From contig NW_027478159.1 of the NCBI RefSeq assembly GCF_051020975.1, positions 1,628,501 through 1,692,500 on the forward strand: a stretch of DNA of 64,000 nt. The letters run 5' to 3'. Shown piece after piece: positions 1 to 14,404 of this stretch. Each line of letters begins with the position of its first letter. Positions within the stretch are counted from its first letter, which is position 1. The translations under genes and the position numbers were made by a program. The notes under the pieces are model-generated. The model did not search any database. It saw only the letters and a program-made list of their open reading frames with translations, and was not told where the DNA came from. Source of the stretch: Osmia lignaria lignaria. Its lineage: Eukaryota; Arthropoda; Insecta; Hymenoptera; Megachilidae.

Positions 1-3000
1 AGCTGGAAGTGGCATTTGCAGCTCGCAATAGTGCAGAGTTATCTCTAAGAAAGGGGCCACGGTGTTTCTGTATCTCTATTATGTTGGTGCTGCTTCGGAA
101 CTTTTAAATATCTTGATATATCTCGAGAACTACGCATCTGATCAAAAAATATCATAGAACATGAAAAGTAGGAAACTTAATTCTGTACAAAAAAGGTCTC
201 TTAACATTTTGCCATAGCTCTCTTCGTTTCCGAGATATTTGCAGATTTATCTCAAGGGAAGGGTCCTGATGGACATATTTCGAGATATTTCTTCTTCTTG
301 TTGTTCTTCTTCTGCACAGCTAAACTGGAAGTGGCATTTCCAGCTCGAAATCGTGCAGAGTTATCTCAAAGAAAGGGGCCACGGTGTTTCTGTATCTCTA
401 TTATGTTGGTGCGGCTTCGGAACTTTTAAATATCTTGATATATCTCGAGAACTACGCCTCTGATCAAAAAATATCATAGAACATAAAAAGTAGGAAACTT
501 AATTCTCTACAAAAACGGTCTCTTAACATTTTGCCATAGCTCGCTTCGTTTCCGAGATATTTGCAGATTTATCTCAAGGGAAGGGTCCTGATGGACATAT
601 TTCGAGATATTTCTTCTTCTTGTTGTTCTTCTTCTGCACAGCTAAGCTGGAAGTGGCATTTGCAGCTCGCAATTGTGCAGAGTTATCTCAAAGAAAGGGG
701 CCACGGTGTTTCTGTATCTCTATTATGTTGGTGCGGCTTCGGAACTTTTAAATATCTTGATATATCTCGAGAACTACGCATCTGATCAAAAAATATCATA
801 GAACATAAAAAGTAGGAAACATTATTCTCTACAAAAACGGTCTCTTAACATTTTGCCATAGCTCGCTTCGTTTCCGAGATATTTGCAGATTTATCTCAAG
901 GGAAGGGTCCTGATGGACATATTTCGAGATATTTCTTCTTCTTGTTGTTCTTCTTCTGCACAGCTAAGCTGGAAGTGGCATTTGCAGCTCGCAATAGTGC
1001 AGAGTTATCTCAAAGAAAGGGGCCACGGTGTTTCTGTATCTCTATTATGTTGGTGCGGCTTCGGAACTTTTAAATATCTTGATATATCTCGAGAACTACG
1101 CATCTGATCAAAAAATATCATAGAACATAAAAATTAGGAAACTTAATTCTCTACAAAAACGGTCTCTTAACATTTTGCCATAGCTCGCTTCGTTTCCGAG
1201 ATATTTGCAGATTTATCTCAAGGGAAGGGGCCTGACGGACATATTTCGAGATATTTCTTCTTCTTGTTGTTCTTCTTCTGCACAGCTAAGCTGGAAGTGG
1301 CATTTGCAGCGCGCAATAGTGCAGAGTTATCTCAAAGAAAGGGGCCACGGTGTTTCTGTATCTCTATTATGTTGGTGCGGCTTCGGAACTTTTAAATATC
1401 TCGATATATCTCGAAAACTACGCTTCTGATCAAAAAATATCATAGAACATAAATTGTAGGAAACATAATTCTCTACAAAAAACCTCTCTTAACATTTTGC
1501 CATAGCTCGCTTCGTTTCCGAGATATTTGCAGATATATCTCAAGGGAAGGGGCCTGACGGACATATTTCGAGATATTTCTTCTTCTTGTTGTTCTTCTTC
1601 TGCACAGCTAAGCTGGAAGTGGCATTTGCAGCTCGCAATAGTGCAGAGTTATCTCTAAGAAAGGGGCCACGGTGTTTCTGTATCTCTATTATGTTGGTGC
1701 TGCTTCGGAACTTTTAAATATCTTGATATATCTCGAGAACTACGCATCTGATCAAAAAATATCATAGAACATGAAAAGTAGGAAACTTAATTCTCTACAA
1801 AAAAGGTCTCTTAACATTTTGCCATAGCTCTCTTCGTTTCCGAGATATTTGCAGATTTATCTCAAGGGAAGGGTCCTGATGGACATATTTCGAGATATTT
1901 CTTCTTCTTGTTGTTCTTCTTCTGCACAGCTAAACTGGAAGTGGCATTTCCAGCTCGCAATCGTGCAGAGTTATCTCAAAGAAAGGGGCCACGGTGTTTC
2001 TGTATCTCTATTATGTTGGTGCGGCTTCGGAACTTTTAAATATCTTGATATATCTCGAGAACTACGCCTCTGATCAAAAAATATCATAGAACATAAAAAG
2101 TAGGAAACTTAATTCTCTACAAAAACGGTCTCTTAACATTTTGCCATAGCTCGCTTCGTTTCCGAGATATTTGCAGATTTATCTCAAGGGAAGGGTCCTG
2201 ATGGACATATTTCGAGATATTTCTTCTTCTTGTTGTTCTTCTTCTGCACAGCTAAGCTGGAAGTGGCATTTGCAGCTCGCAATAGTGCAGAGTTATCTCA
2301 AAGAAAGGGGCCACGGTGTTTCTGTATCTCTATTATGTTGGTGCGGCTTCGGAACTTTTAAATATCTTGACACATCTCGAGAACTACGCATCTGATCAAA
2401 AAATATCATAGAAGATAAAAAGTAGGAAACTTAATTCTCTACAAAAAAGGTCTCTTAACATTTTGCCATAGCTCGCTTCGTTTCCGAGATATTTGCAGAT
2501 TTATCTCAAGGGAAGGGGCCTGACGGACATATTTCGAGATATTTCTTCTTCTTGTTGTTCTTCTTCTGCACAGCTAAGCTGGAAGTGGCATTTGCAGCGC
2601 GCAATAGTGCAGAGTTATCTCAAAGAAAGGGGCCACGGTGTTTCTGTATCTCTATTATGTTGGTGCGGCTTCGGAACTTTTAAATATCTTGATATATCTC
2701 GAGAACTACGCATCTGTTCAAAAAATATCATAGAAGATAAAAAGTAGGAAACTTAATTCTCTACAAAAAAGGTCTCTTAACATTTCGCCATAGCTCGCTT
2801 TGTTTCCGAGATATTTGCAGATTTATCTCAAGGGAAGGGGCCTGTCGGACCTATTTCGAGATATTTCTTCTTCTTGTTGTTCTTCTTCTGCACAGCTAAG
2901 CTGGAAGTGGCATTTGCGGCTCGCACTAGTGCAGAGTTATCTCAAAGAAAGGGGCCACGGTGTTTCTGTATCTCTATTATGTTGGTGCGGCTTCGGAACT

Positions 3001-6000
3001 TTTAAATATCTCGATATATCTCGAAAACTACGCCTCTGATCAAAAAATATCGCAGAACATAAATTGTAGGAAACATAATTGTCTACAAAAAACGTCTCTT
3101 AACATTTTGCCATAGCTCGCTTCGTTTCCGAGATATTTGCAGATATATCTCAAGGGAAGGGGCCTGACGGACATATTTCGAGATATTTCTTCTTCTTGTT
3201 GTTCTTCTTCTGCGCAGCTGAGCTGGAAGTGGCATTTGCAGGTCGCAATAGTGCAGAGTTATCTCAAAGAAAGGGGCCACGGTGTTTCTGTATCTCTATT
3301 ATGTTGGTGCGGCTTCGGAACTTTTAAATATCTCGATATATCTCGAAAACTACGCTTCTGATCAAAAAATATCATAGAACGTAAATTGTAGGAAACATTA
3401 TTCTCTACAAAAAAGGTCTCTTAACATTTTGCCATAGCTCGCTTCGTTCCCGAGATATTTGCAGATTTATCTCAAGGGAAGGGGCCTGTCGGACATATTT
3501 CGAGATATTTCTTCTTCTTGTTGTTCTTCTTCTGCACAGCTAAGCTGGAAGTGGCATTTGCGGCTCGCACTAGTGCAGAGTTATCTCAAAGAAAGGGGCC
3601 ACGGTGTTTCTGTATCTCTATTATGTTGGTGCGGCTTCGGAACTTTTAAATATGTCGATATATCTCGAAAACTACGCTTCTGATCAAAAAATATCATAGA
3701 ACGTAAATTGTAGGAAACATTATTCTCTACAAAAAAGGTCTCTTAACATTTTGCCATAGCTCGCTTCGTTCCCGAGATATTTGCAGATTTATCTCAAGGG
3801 AAGGGGCCTGTCGGACATATTTCGAGATATTTCTTCTTCTTGTTGTTCTTCTTCTGCACAGCTAAGCTGGAAGTGGCATTTGCGGCTCGCACTAGTGCAG
3901 AGTTATCTCAAAGAAAGGGGCCACGGTGTTTCTGTATCTCTATTATGTTGGTGCGGCTTCGGAACTTTTAAATATCTCGATATATCTCGAAAACTACGCG
4001 TCTGATCAAAAAATATCATAGAACATAAATTGTAGGAAACATAATTCTCTACAAAAAACGTCTCTTAACATTTTGCCATAGCTCGCTTCGTTTCCGAGAT
4101 ATTTGCAGATTTATCTCAAGGGAAGGGTCCTGATGGACATATTTCGAGATATTTCTTCTTCTTGTTGTTCTTCTTCTGCACAGCTAAGCTGGAAGTGGCA
4201 TTTGCAGCTCGCAATAGTGCAGAGTTATCTCAAAGAAAGGGGCCACGGTGTTTCTGTATCTCTATTATGTTGGTGCGGCTTCGGAACTTTTAAATATCTT
4301 GATATATCTCGAGAACTACGCATCTGATCAAAAAATATCATAGAACATAAAAAGTAGGAAACATTACTCTCTACAAAAACGGTCTCTTAACATTTTGCCA
4401 TAGCTCGCTTCGTTTCCGAGATATTTGCAGATTTATCTCAAGGGAAGGGTCCTGATGGACATATTTCGAGATATTTCTTCTTCTTGTTGTTCTTCTTCTG
4501 CACAGCTAAGCTGGAAGTGGCATTTGCAGCTCGCAATAGTGCAGAGTTATCTCAAAGAAAGGGGCCACGGTGTTTCTGTATCTCTATTATGTTGGTGCGG
4601 CTTCGGAACTTTTAAATATATTGATATATCTCGAGAACTACGCATCTGATCAAAAAATATCATAGAGCATAAAAAGTAGGACACTTAATTCTCTACAAAA
4701 ACGGTCTCTTAACATTTTGGCATAGCTCGCTTCGTTTCCGAGATATTTGCAGATTTATCTCAAGGGAAGGGGCCTGACGGACATATTTCGAGATATTTCT
4801 TCTTCTTGTTGTTCTTCTTCTGCACAGCTGAGCTGGAAGTGGCATTTGTAGGTCGCAATAGTGCAGAGTTATCTCAAAGAAAGGGGCCACGGTGTTTCTG
4901 TATCTCTATTATGTTGGTGCGGCTTCGGAACTTTTAAATATCTCGATATATCTCGAAAACTACGCTTCTGATCAAAAAATATGATAGAACATAAATTGTA
5001 GGAAACATAATTCTCTACAAAAAACGTCTCTTAAGATTTTGCCATAGCTCGCTTCGTTTCCGAGATATTTGCAGATTCAGCTCAAAGGAACTGGCCTGAC
5101 GGACATATTTCGAGATATTTCTTCTTGTTGTTGTTCTTCTTCTGCACAGCTAAGCTGGAAGTGGCATTTACAGCTCGCAATAGTGCAGAGTTATCTCAAA
5201 GAAAGGGGCCACGGTGTTTCTGTATCTCTATTATGTTGGTGCGGCTTCGGAACTTTTAAATATCTTGATATATCTCGAGAACTACGCATCTGATCAAAAA
5301 ATATCATAGAACATAAAAAGTAGGAAACATTACTCTCTACAAAAACGGTCTCTTAACATTTTGCAATAGCTCGCTTCGTTTCCGAGATATTTGCAGATTT
5401 ATCTCAAGGGAAGGGTCCTGATGGACATATTTCGAGATATTTCTTCTTCTTGTTGTTCTTCTTCTGCACAGCTAAGCTGGAAGTGGCATTTGCAGCTCGC
5501 AATAGTGCAGAGTTATCTCAAAGAAAGGGGCCACGGTGTTTCTGTATCTCTATTATGTTGGTGCGGCTTCGGAACTTTTAAATATCTTGATATATCTCGA
5601 GAACTACGCATCTGATCAAAAAATATCATAGAACATAAAAAGTAGGAAACTTAATTCTCTACAAAAACGGTCTCTTAACATTTTGCCATAGCTCGCTTCG
5701 TTTCCGAGATATTTGCAGATTTATCTCAAGGGAAGGGGCCTGACGGACATATTTCGAGATATTTCTTCTTCTTGTTGTTCTTCTTCTGCACAGCTGAGCT
5801 GGAAGTGGCATTTGTAGGTCGCAATAGTGCAGAGTTATCTCAAAGAAAGGGGCCACGGTGTTTCTGTATCTCTATTATGTTGGTGCGGCTTCGGAACTTT
5901 TAAATATCTCGATATATCTCGAAAACTACGCTTCTGATCAAAAAATATGATAGAACATAAATTGTAGGAAACATAATTCTCTACAAAAAACGTCTCTTAA

Positions 6001-9000
6001 GATTTTGCCATAGCTCGCTTCGTTTCCGAGATATTTGCAGATTTATCTCAAGGGAAGGGGCCTGACGGACATATTTCGAGATATTTCTTCTTCTTGTTGT
6101 TCTTCTTCTGCACAGCTAAGCTGGAAGTGGCATTTGCGGCTCGCACTAGTGCAGAGTTATCTCAAAGAAAGGGGCCACGGTGTTTCTGTATCTCTATTAT
6201 GTTGGTGCGGCTTCGGAACTTTTAAATATCTCGATATATCTCGAAAACTACGCTTCTGATCAAAAAATATCATAGAACATAAATTGTAGGACACAGAATT
6301 CTCTACAAAAAAGGTCTCTTAACATTTTGCCATAGCTCGCTTCGTTTCCGAGATATTTGCAGATATATCTCAAGGGAAGGGGCCTGACGGACATATTTCG
6401 AGATATTTCTTCTTCTTGTTGTTCTTCTTCTGCACAGCTAAGCTGGAAGTGGCATTTACAGCTCGCAATAGTGCAGAGTTATCTCAAAGAAAGGGGCCAC
6501 GGTGTTTCTGTATCTCTATTATGTTGGTGCGGCTTCGGAACGTTTAAATATCTTGATACATCTCGAGAACTACGCATCTGATCAAAAAATATCATAGAAG
6601 ATAAAAAGTAGGAAACTTAATTCTCTACAAAAAAGGTCTCTTAACATTTCGCCATAGCTCGCTTCGTTTCCGAGATATTTGCAGATTTATCTCAAGGGAA
6701 GGGGCCTGTCGGACATATTTCGAGATATTTCTTCTTCTTGTTGTTCTTCTTCTGCACAGCTAAGCTGGAAGTGGCATTTGCGGCTCGCACTAGTGCAGAG
6801 TTATCTCAAAGAAAGGGGCCACGGTGTTTCTGTATCTCTATTATGTTGGTGCGGCTTCGGAACTTTTAAATATCTTGATATATCTCGAGAACTACGCATC
6901 TGATCAAAAAATATCATAGAACATAAAAAGTAGGAAACTTAATTCTCTACAAAAAAGGTCTCTTAACATTTTGCCATAGCTCGCTTCGTTTCCGAGATAT
7001 TTGCAGATTTATCTCAAGGGAAGGGTCCTGATGGACATATTTCGAGATATTTCTTCTTCTTGTTGTTCTTCTTCTGCACAGCTAAACTGGAAGTGGCATT
7101 TCCAGCTCGCGATCGTGCAGAGTTATCTCAAAGAAAGGGGCCACGGTGTTTCTGTATCTCTATTATGTTGGTGCGGCTTCGGAACTTTTAAATATCTTGA
7201 TATATCTCGAGAACTACGCCTCTGATCGAAAAATATCATAGAACATAAAAAGTAGGAAACTTAATTCTCTACAAAAAAGGTCTCTTAACATTTTGCCATA
7301 GCTCGCTTCGTTTCCGAGATATTTGCAGATTTATCTCAAGGGAAGGGGCCTGACGGACATATTTCGAGATATTTCTTCTTCTTGTTGTTCTTCTTCTGCA
7401 CAGCTAAGCTGGAAGTGGCATTTGCGGCTCGCACTAGTGCAGAGTTATCTCACAGAAAGGGGCCACGGTGTTTCTGTATCTCTATTATGTTGGTGCGGCT
7501 TCGGAACTTTTAAATATCTCGATATATCTCGAGAACTACGCGTCTGATCGAAAAATATCATAGAACATAAAAAGTAGGAAACTTAATTCTCTACAAAAAA
7601 GGTCTCTTAGCATTTTGCCATAGCTCGCTTCGTTTCCGAGATATTTGCAGATATATCTCAAGGGAAGGGGCCTGACGGACATATTTCGAGATATTTCTTC
7701 TTCTTGTTGTTCTTCTTCTGCACAGCTAAGCTGGAAGTGGCATTTGCAGCTCGCAATAGTGCAGAGTTATCTCTAAGAAAGGGGCCACGGTGTTTCTGTA
7801 TCTCTATTATGTTGGTGCGGCTTCGGAACTTTTAAATATCTTGATATATCTCGAGAACCACGCATCTGATCAAAAAATATCATAGAACATAAAAAGTAGG
7901 AAACTTAATTCTCTACAAAAACGGTCTCTTAACATTTTGCCATAGCTCGCTTCGTTTCCGAGATATTTGCAGATTTATCTCAAGGGAAGGGGCCTGACGG
8001 ACATATTTCGAGATATTTCTTCTTCTTGTTGTTCTTCTTCTGCACAGCTGAGCTGGAAGTGGCATTTGCAGGTCGCAATAGTGCAGAGTTATCTCAAAGA
8101 AAGGGGCCACGGTGTTTCTGTATCTCTATTATGTTGGTGCGGCTTCGGAACTTTTAAATATCTCGATAAATCTCGAAAACTACGCTTCTGATCAAAAAAT
8201 ATCATAGAACGTAAATTGTAGGAAACATTATTCTCTACAAAAAAGGTCTCTTAACATTTTGCCATAGCTCGCTTCGTTTCCGAGATATTTGCAGATTTAT
8301 CTCAACGGAAGGGTCCTGATGGACATATTTCGAGATATTTCTTCTTCTTGTTGTTCTTCTTCTGCACAGCTAAACTGGAAGTGGCATTTCCAGCTCGCAA
8401 TCGTGCAGAGTTATCTCAAAGAAAGGGGCCACGGTGTTTCTGTATCTCTATTATGTTGGTGCGGCTTCGGAACTTTTAAATATCTTGATATATCTCGAGA
8501 ACTACGCCTCTGATCGAAAAATATCATAGAACATAAAAAGTAGGAAACTTAATTCTCTACAAAAAAGGTCTCTTAACATTTTGCCATAGCTCGCTTCGTT
8601 TCCGAGATATTTGCAGATTTATCTCAAGGGAAGGGGCCTGACGGACATATTTCGAGATATTTCTTCTTCTTGTTGTTCTTCTTCTGCACAGCTAAGCTGG
8701 AAGTGGCATTTGCAGCGCGCAATAGTGCAGAGTTATCTCAAAGAAAGGGGCCACGGTGTTTCTGTATCTCTATTATGTTGGTGCGGCTTCGGAACTTTTA
8801 AATATCTTGATATATCTCGAGAACTACGCATCTGATCAAAAAATATCATAGAAGATAAAAAGTAGGAAACTTAATTCTCTACAAAAAAGGTCTCTTAACA
8901 TTTCGCCATAGCTCGCTTTGTTTCCGAGATATTTGCAGATTTATCTCAAGGGAAGGGGCCTGTCGGACCTATTTCGAGATATTTCTTCTTCTTGTTGTTC

Positions 9001-9898
9001 TTCTTCTGCACAGCTAAGCTGGAAGTGGCATTTGCGGCTCGCACTAGTGCAGAGTTATCTCAAAGAAAGGGGCCACGGTGTTTCTGTATCTCTATTATGT
9101 TGGTGCGGCTTCGGAACTTTTAAATATCTTGATATATCTCGAAAACTACGCCTCTGATCAAAAAATATCATAGAACATAAAAAGTAGGAAACTTAATTCT
9201 CTACAAAAACGGTCTCTTAACATTTTGCCATAGCCCGCTTCGTTTCCGAGATATTTGCAGATTTATCTCAAGGGAAGGGGCCTGACGGACATATTTCGAG
9301 ATATTTCTTCTTCTTGTTGTTCTTCTTCTGCGCAGCTGAGCTGGAAGTGGCATTTGCAGGTCGCAATAGTGCAGAGTTATCTCAAAGAAAGGGGCCACGG
9401 TGTTTCTGTATCTCTATTATGTTGGTGCGGCTTCGGAACTTTTAAATATCTCGATATATCTCGAAAACTACGCTTCTGATCAAAAAATATCATAGAACGT
9501 AAATTGTAGGAAACATTATGCTCTACAAAAAAGGTCTCTTAACATTTTGCCATAGCTCGCTTCGTTTCCGAGATATTTGCAGATTTATCTCAAGGGAAGG
9601 GGCCTGTCGGACATATTTCGAGATATTTCTTCTTCTTGTTGTTCTTCTTCTGCACAGCTAAGCTGGAAGTGGCATTTGCGGCTCGCACTAGTGCAGAGTT
9701 ATCCCAAAGAAAGGGGCCACGGTGTTTCTGTATCTCTATTATGTTGGTGCGGCTTCGGAACTTTTAAATATCTCGATATATCTCGAAAACTACGCGTCTG
9801 ATCAAAAAATATCATAGAACATAAATTGTAGGAAACATAATTCTCTACAAAAAACGTCTCTTAACATTTTGCCATAGCTCGCTTCGTTTCCGAGATAT

Positions 9899-12473
9899 TT
9901 GCAGATTCAGCTCAAAGGAACGGGCCTGACGGACATATTTCGAGATACTTCTTCTTCTTGTTGTTCTTCCTCTGCACAGCTAAGCTGGAAGTGGCATTTG
10001 CAGCTCGCAATAGTGCAGGGTTATCTCAAAGAAAGGGGCCACGGTGTTTCTGCATCTCTATTATGTTGGTGCGGCTTCGGAACTTTTAAATATCTTGATA
10101 TATCTCGAGAACTACGCATCTGATCAAAAAATATCATAGAACATAAAAAGTAGGAAACTTAATTCTCTACAAAAAGGTCTCTTAACATTTTGCCATAGCT
10201 CGCTTCGTTTCCGAGATATTTGCAGATATATCTCAAGGGAAGGGGCCTGCCGGACATATTTCGAGATATTTCTTCTTCTTGTTGTTCTTCTTCTGCACAG
10301 CTAAGCTGGAAGTGGCATTTACAGCTCGCAATAGTGCAGAGTTATCTCAAAGAAAGGGGCCACGGTGTTTCTGTATCTCTATTATGTTGGTGCTGCTTCG
10401 GAACTTGTAAATATCTTGATATATCTCGAGAACTACGCATCTGATCAAAAAATATCATAGAACATGAAAAGTAGGAAACTTAATTCTCTACAAAAAAGGT
10501 CTCTTAACATTTTGCCATAGCTCTCTTCGTTTCCGAGATATTTGCAGATTTATCTCAAGGGAAGGGTCCTGATGGACATATTTCGAGATATTTCTTCTTC
10601 TTGTTGTTCTTCTTCTGCACAGCTAAACTGGAAGTGGCATTTCCAGCTCGCAATCGTGCAGAGTTATCTCAAAGAAAGGGGCCACGGTGTTTCTGTATCT
10701 CTATTATGTTGGTGCGGCTTCGGAACTTTTAAATATCTTGATATATCTCGAGAACTACGCCTCTGATCAAAAAATATCATAGAACATAAAAAGTAGGAAA
10801 CTTAATTCTCTACAAAAACGGTCTCTTAACATTTTGCCATAGCTCGCTTCGTTTCCGAGATATTTGCAGATTTATCTCAAGGGAAGGGTCCTGATGGACA
10901 TATTTCGAGATATTTCTTCTTCTTGTTGTTCTTCTTCTGCACAGCTAAGCTGGAAGTGGCATTTGCAGCTCGCAATAGTGCAGAGTTATCTCAAAGAAAG
11001 GGGCCACGGTGTTTCTGTATCTCTATTATGTTGGTGCGGCTTCGGAACTTTTAAATATCTTGATATATCTCGAGAACTACGCATCTGATCAAAAAATATC
11101 ATAGAACATAAAAAGTAGGAAACATTATTCTCTACAAAAAAGGTCTCTTAACATTTTGCCATAGCTCGCTTCGTTTCCGAGATATTTGCAGATTTATCTC
11201 AAGGGAAGGGGCCTGACGGACATATTTCGAGATATTTCTTCTTCTTGTTGTTCTTCTTCTGCACAGCTAAGCTGGAAGTGGCATTTGCGGCTCGCACTAG
11301 TGCAGAGTTATCTCACAGAAAGGGGCCACGGTGTTTCTGTATCTCTATTATGTTGGTGCGGCTTCGGAACTTTTAAATATCTCGATATATCTCGAGAACT
11401 ACGCGTCTGATCGAAAAATATCATAGAACATAAAAAGTAGGAAACTTAATTCTCTACAAAAAAGGTCTCTTAGCATTTTGCCATAGCTCGCTTCGTTTCC
11501 GAGATATTTGCAGATTTATCTCAAGGGAAGGGGCCTGACGGACATATTTCGAGATATTTCTTCTTCTTGTTGTTCTTCTTCTGCGCAGCTGAGCTGGAAG
11601 TGGCATTTGCAGGTCGCAATAGTGCAGAGTTATCTCAAAGAAAGGGGCCACGGTGTTTCTGTATCTCTATTATGTTGGTGCGGCTTCGGAACTTTTAAAT
11701 ATCTCGATATATCTCGAAAACTACGCTTCTGATCAAAAAATATCATAGAACGTAAATTGTAGGAAACATTATTCTCTACAAAAAAGGTCTCTTAACATTT
11801 TGCCATAGCTCGCTTCGTTTCCGAGATATTTGCAGATTTATCTCAAGGGAAGGGGCCTGTCGGACATATTTCGAGATATTTCTTCTTCTTGTTGTTCTTC
11901 TTCTGCACAGCTAAGCTGGAAGTGGCATTTGCGGCTCGCACTAGTGCAGAGTTATCCCAAAGAAAGGGGCCACGGTGTTTCTGTATCTCTATTATGTTGG
12001 TGCGGCTTCGGAACTTTTAAATATCTCGATATATCTCGAAAACTACGCGTCTGATCAAAAAATATCATAGAACATAAATTGTAGGAAACATAATTCTCTA
12101 CAAAAAACGTCTCTTAAGATTTTGCCATAGCTCGCTTCGTTTCCGAGATATTTGCAGATATATCTCAAGGGAAGGGGCCTGACGGACATATTTCGAGATA
12201 TTTCTTCTTCTTGTTGTTCTTCTTCTGCACAGCTAAGCTGGAAGTGGCATTTGCGGCTCGCACTAGTGCAGAGTTATCCCAAAGAAAGGGGCCACGGTGT
12301 TTCTGTATCTCTATTATGTTGGTGCGGCTTCGGAACTTTTAAATATCTCGATATATCTCGAAAACTACGCGTCTGATCAAAAAATATCATAGAACATAAA
12401 TTGTAGGAAACATAATTCTCTACAAAAAACGTCTCTTAACATTTTGCCATAGCTCGCTTCGTTTCCGAGATAT
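9899..12473 (+). repeat. 8-monomer higher-order repeat, copy 1
   Basis: A run of eight distinguishable monomers, 2,575 bp long because one monomer lacks an A, restarts at 12474 with the same variant order for at least five monomers. The diagnostic first monomer has TTCAGCTCAAAGG together with a GTGCAGGGTTATC change and TCTGCATCTC, both private to 9899 and 12474. Shared private changes show this is block duplication and not chance similarity. Confidence 0.8.
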
Positions 12474-14404
12474 TTGCAGATTCAGCTCAAAGGAACGGGC
12501 CTGACGGACATATTTCGAGATACTTCTTCTTCTTGTTGTTCTTCCTCTGCACAGCTAAGCTGGAAGTGGCATTTGCAGCTCGCAATAGTGCAGGGTTATC
12601 TCAAAGAAAGGGGCCACGGTGTTTCTGCATCTCTATTATGTTGGTGCGGCTTCGGAACTTTTAAATATCTTGATATATCTCGAGAACTACGCATCTGATC
12701 AAAAAATATCATAGAACATAAAAAGTAGGAAACTTAATTCTCTACAAAAAGGTCTCTTAACATTTTGCCATAGCTCGCTTCGTTTCCGAGATATTTGCAG
12801 ATATATCTCAAGGGAAGGGGCCTGCCGGACATATTTCGAGATATTTCTTCTTCTTGTTGTTCTTCTTCTGCACAGCTAAGCTGGAAGTGGCATTTACAGC
12901 TCGCAATAGTGCAGAGTTATCTCAAAGAAAGGGGCCACGGTGTTTCTGTATCTCTATTATGTTGGTGCTGCTTCGGAACTTGTAAATATCTTGATATATC
13001 TCGAGAACTACGCATCTGATCAAAAAATATCATAGAACATGAAAAGTAGGAAACTTAATTCTCTACAAAAAAGGTCTCTTAACATTTTGCCATAGCTCTC
13101 TTCGTTTCCGAGATATTTGCAGATTTATCTCAAGGGAAGGGTCCTGATGGACATATTTCGAGATATTTCTTCTTCTTGTTGTTCTTCTTCTGCACAGCTA
13201 AACTGGAAGTGGCATTTCCAGCTCGCAATCGTGCAGAGTTATCTCAAAGAAAGGGGCCACGGTGTTTCTGTATCTCTATTATGTTGGTGCGGCTTCGGAA
13301 CTTTTAAATATCTTGATATATCTCGAGAACTACGCCTCTGATCAAAAAATATCATAGAACATAAAAAGTAGGAAACTTAATTCTCTACAAAAACGGTCTC
13401 TTAACATTTTGCCATAGCTCGCTTCGTTTCCGAGATATTTGCAGATTTATCTCAAGGGAAGGGTCCTGATGGACATATTTCGAGATATTTCTTCTTCTTG
13501 TTGTTCTTCTTCTGCACAGCTAAGCTGGAAGTGGCATTTGCAGCTCGCAATAGTGCAGAGTTATCTCAAAGAAAGGGGCCACGGTGTTTCTGTATCTCTA
13601 TTATGTTGGTGCGGCTTCGGAACTTTTAAATATCTTGATATATCTCGAGAACTACGCATCTGATCAAAAAATATCATAGAACATAAAAAGTAGGAAACAT
13701 TATTCTCTACAAAAAAGGTCTCTTAACATTTTGCCATAGCTCGCTTCGTTTCCGAGATATTTGCAGATTTATCTCAAGGGAAGGGGCCTGACGGACATAT
13801 TTCGAGATATTTCTTCTTCTTGTTGTTCTTCTTCTGCACAGCTAAGCTGGAAGTGGCATTTGCGGCTCGCACTAGTGCAGAGTTATCTCACAGAAAGTGG
13901 CCACGGTGTTTCTGTATCTCTATTATGTTGGTGCGGCTTCGGAACTTTTAAATATCTCGATATATCTCGAGAACTACGCGTCTGATCGAAAAATATCATA
14001 GAACATAAAAAGTAGGAAACTTAATTCTCTACAAAAAAGGTCTCTTAGCATTTTGCCATAGCTCGCTTCGTTTCCGAGATATTTGCAGATATATCTCAAG
14101 GGAAGGGGCCTGACGGACATATTTCGAGATATTTCTTCTTCTTGTTGTTCTTCTTCTGCACAGCTAAGCTGGAAGTGGCATTTGCAGCTCGCAATAGTGC
14201 AGAGTTATCTCTAAGAAAGGGGCCACGGTGTTTCTGTATCTCTATTATGTTGGTGCGGCTTCGGAACTTTTAAATATCTTGATATATCTCGAGAACCACG
14301 CATCTGATCAAAAAATATCATAGAACATAAAAAGTAGGAAACTTAATTCTCTACAAAAACGGTCTCTTAACATTTTGCCATAGCTCGCTTCGTTTCCGAG
14401 ATAT

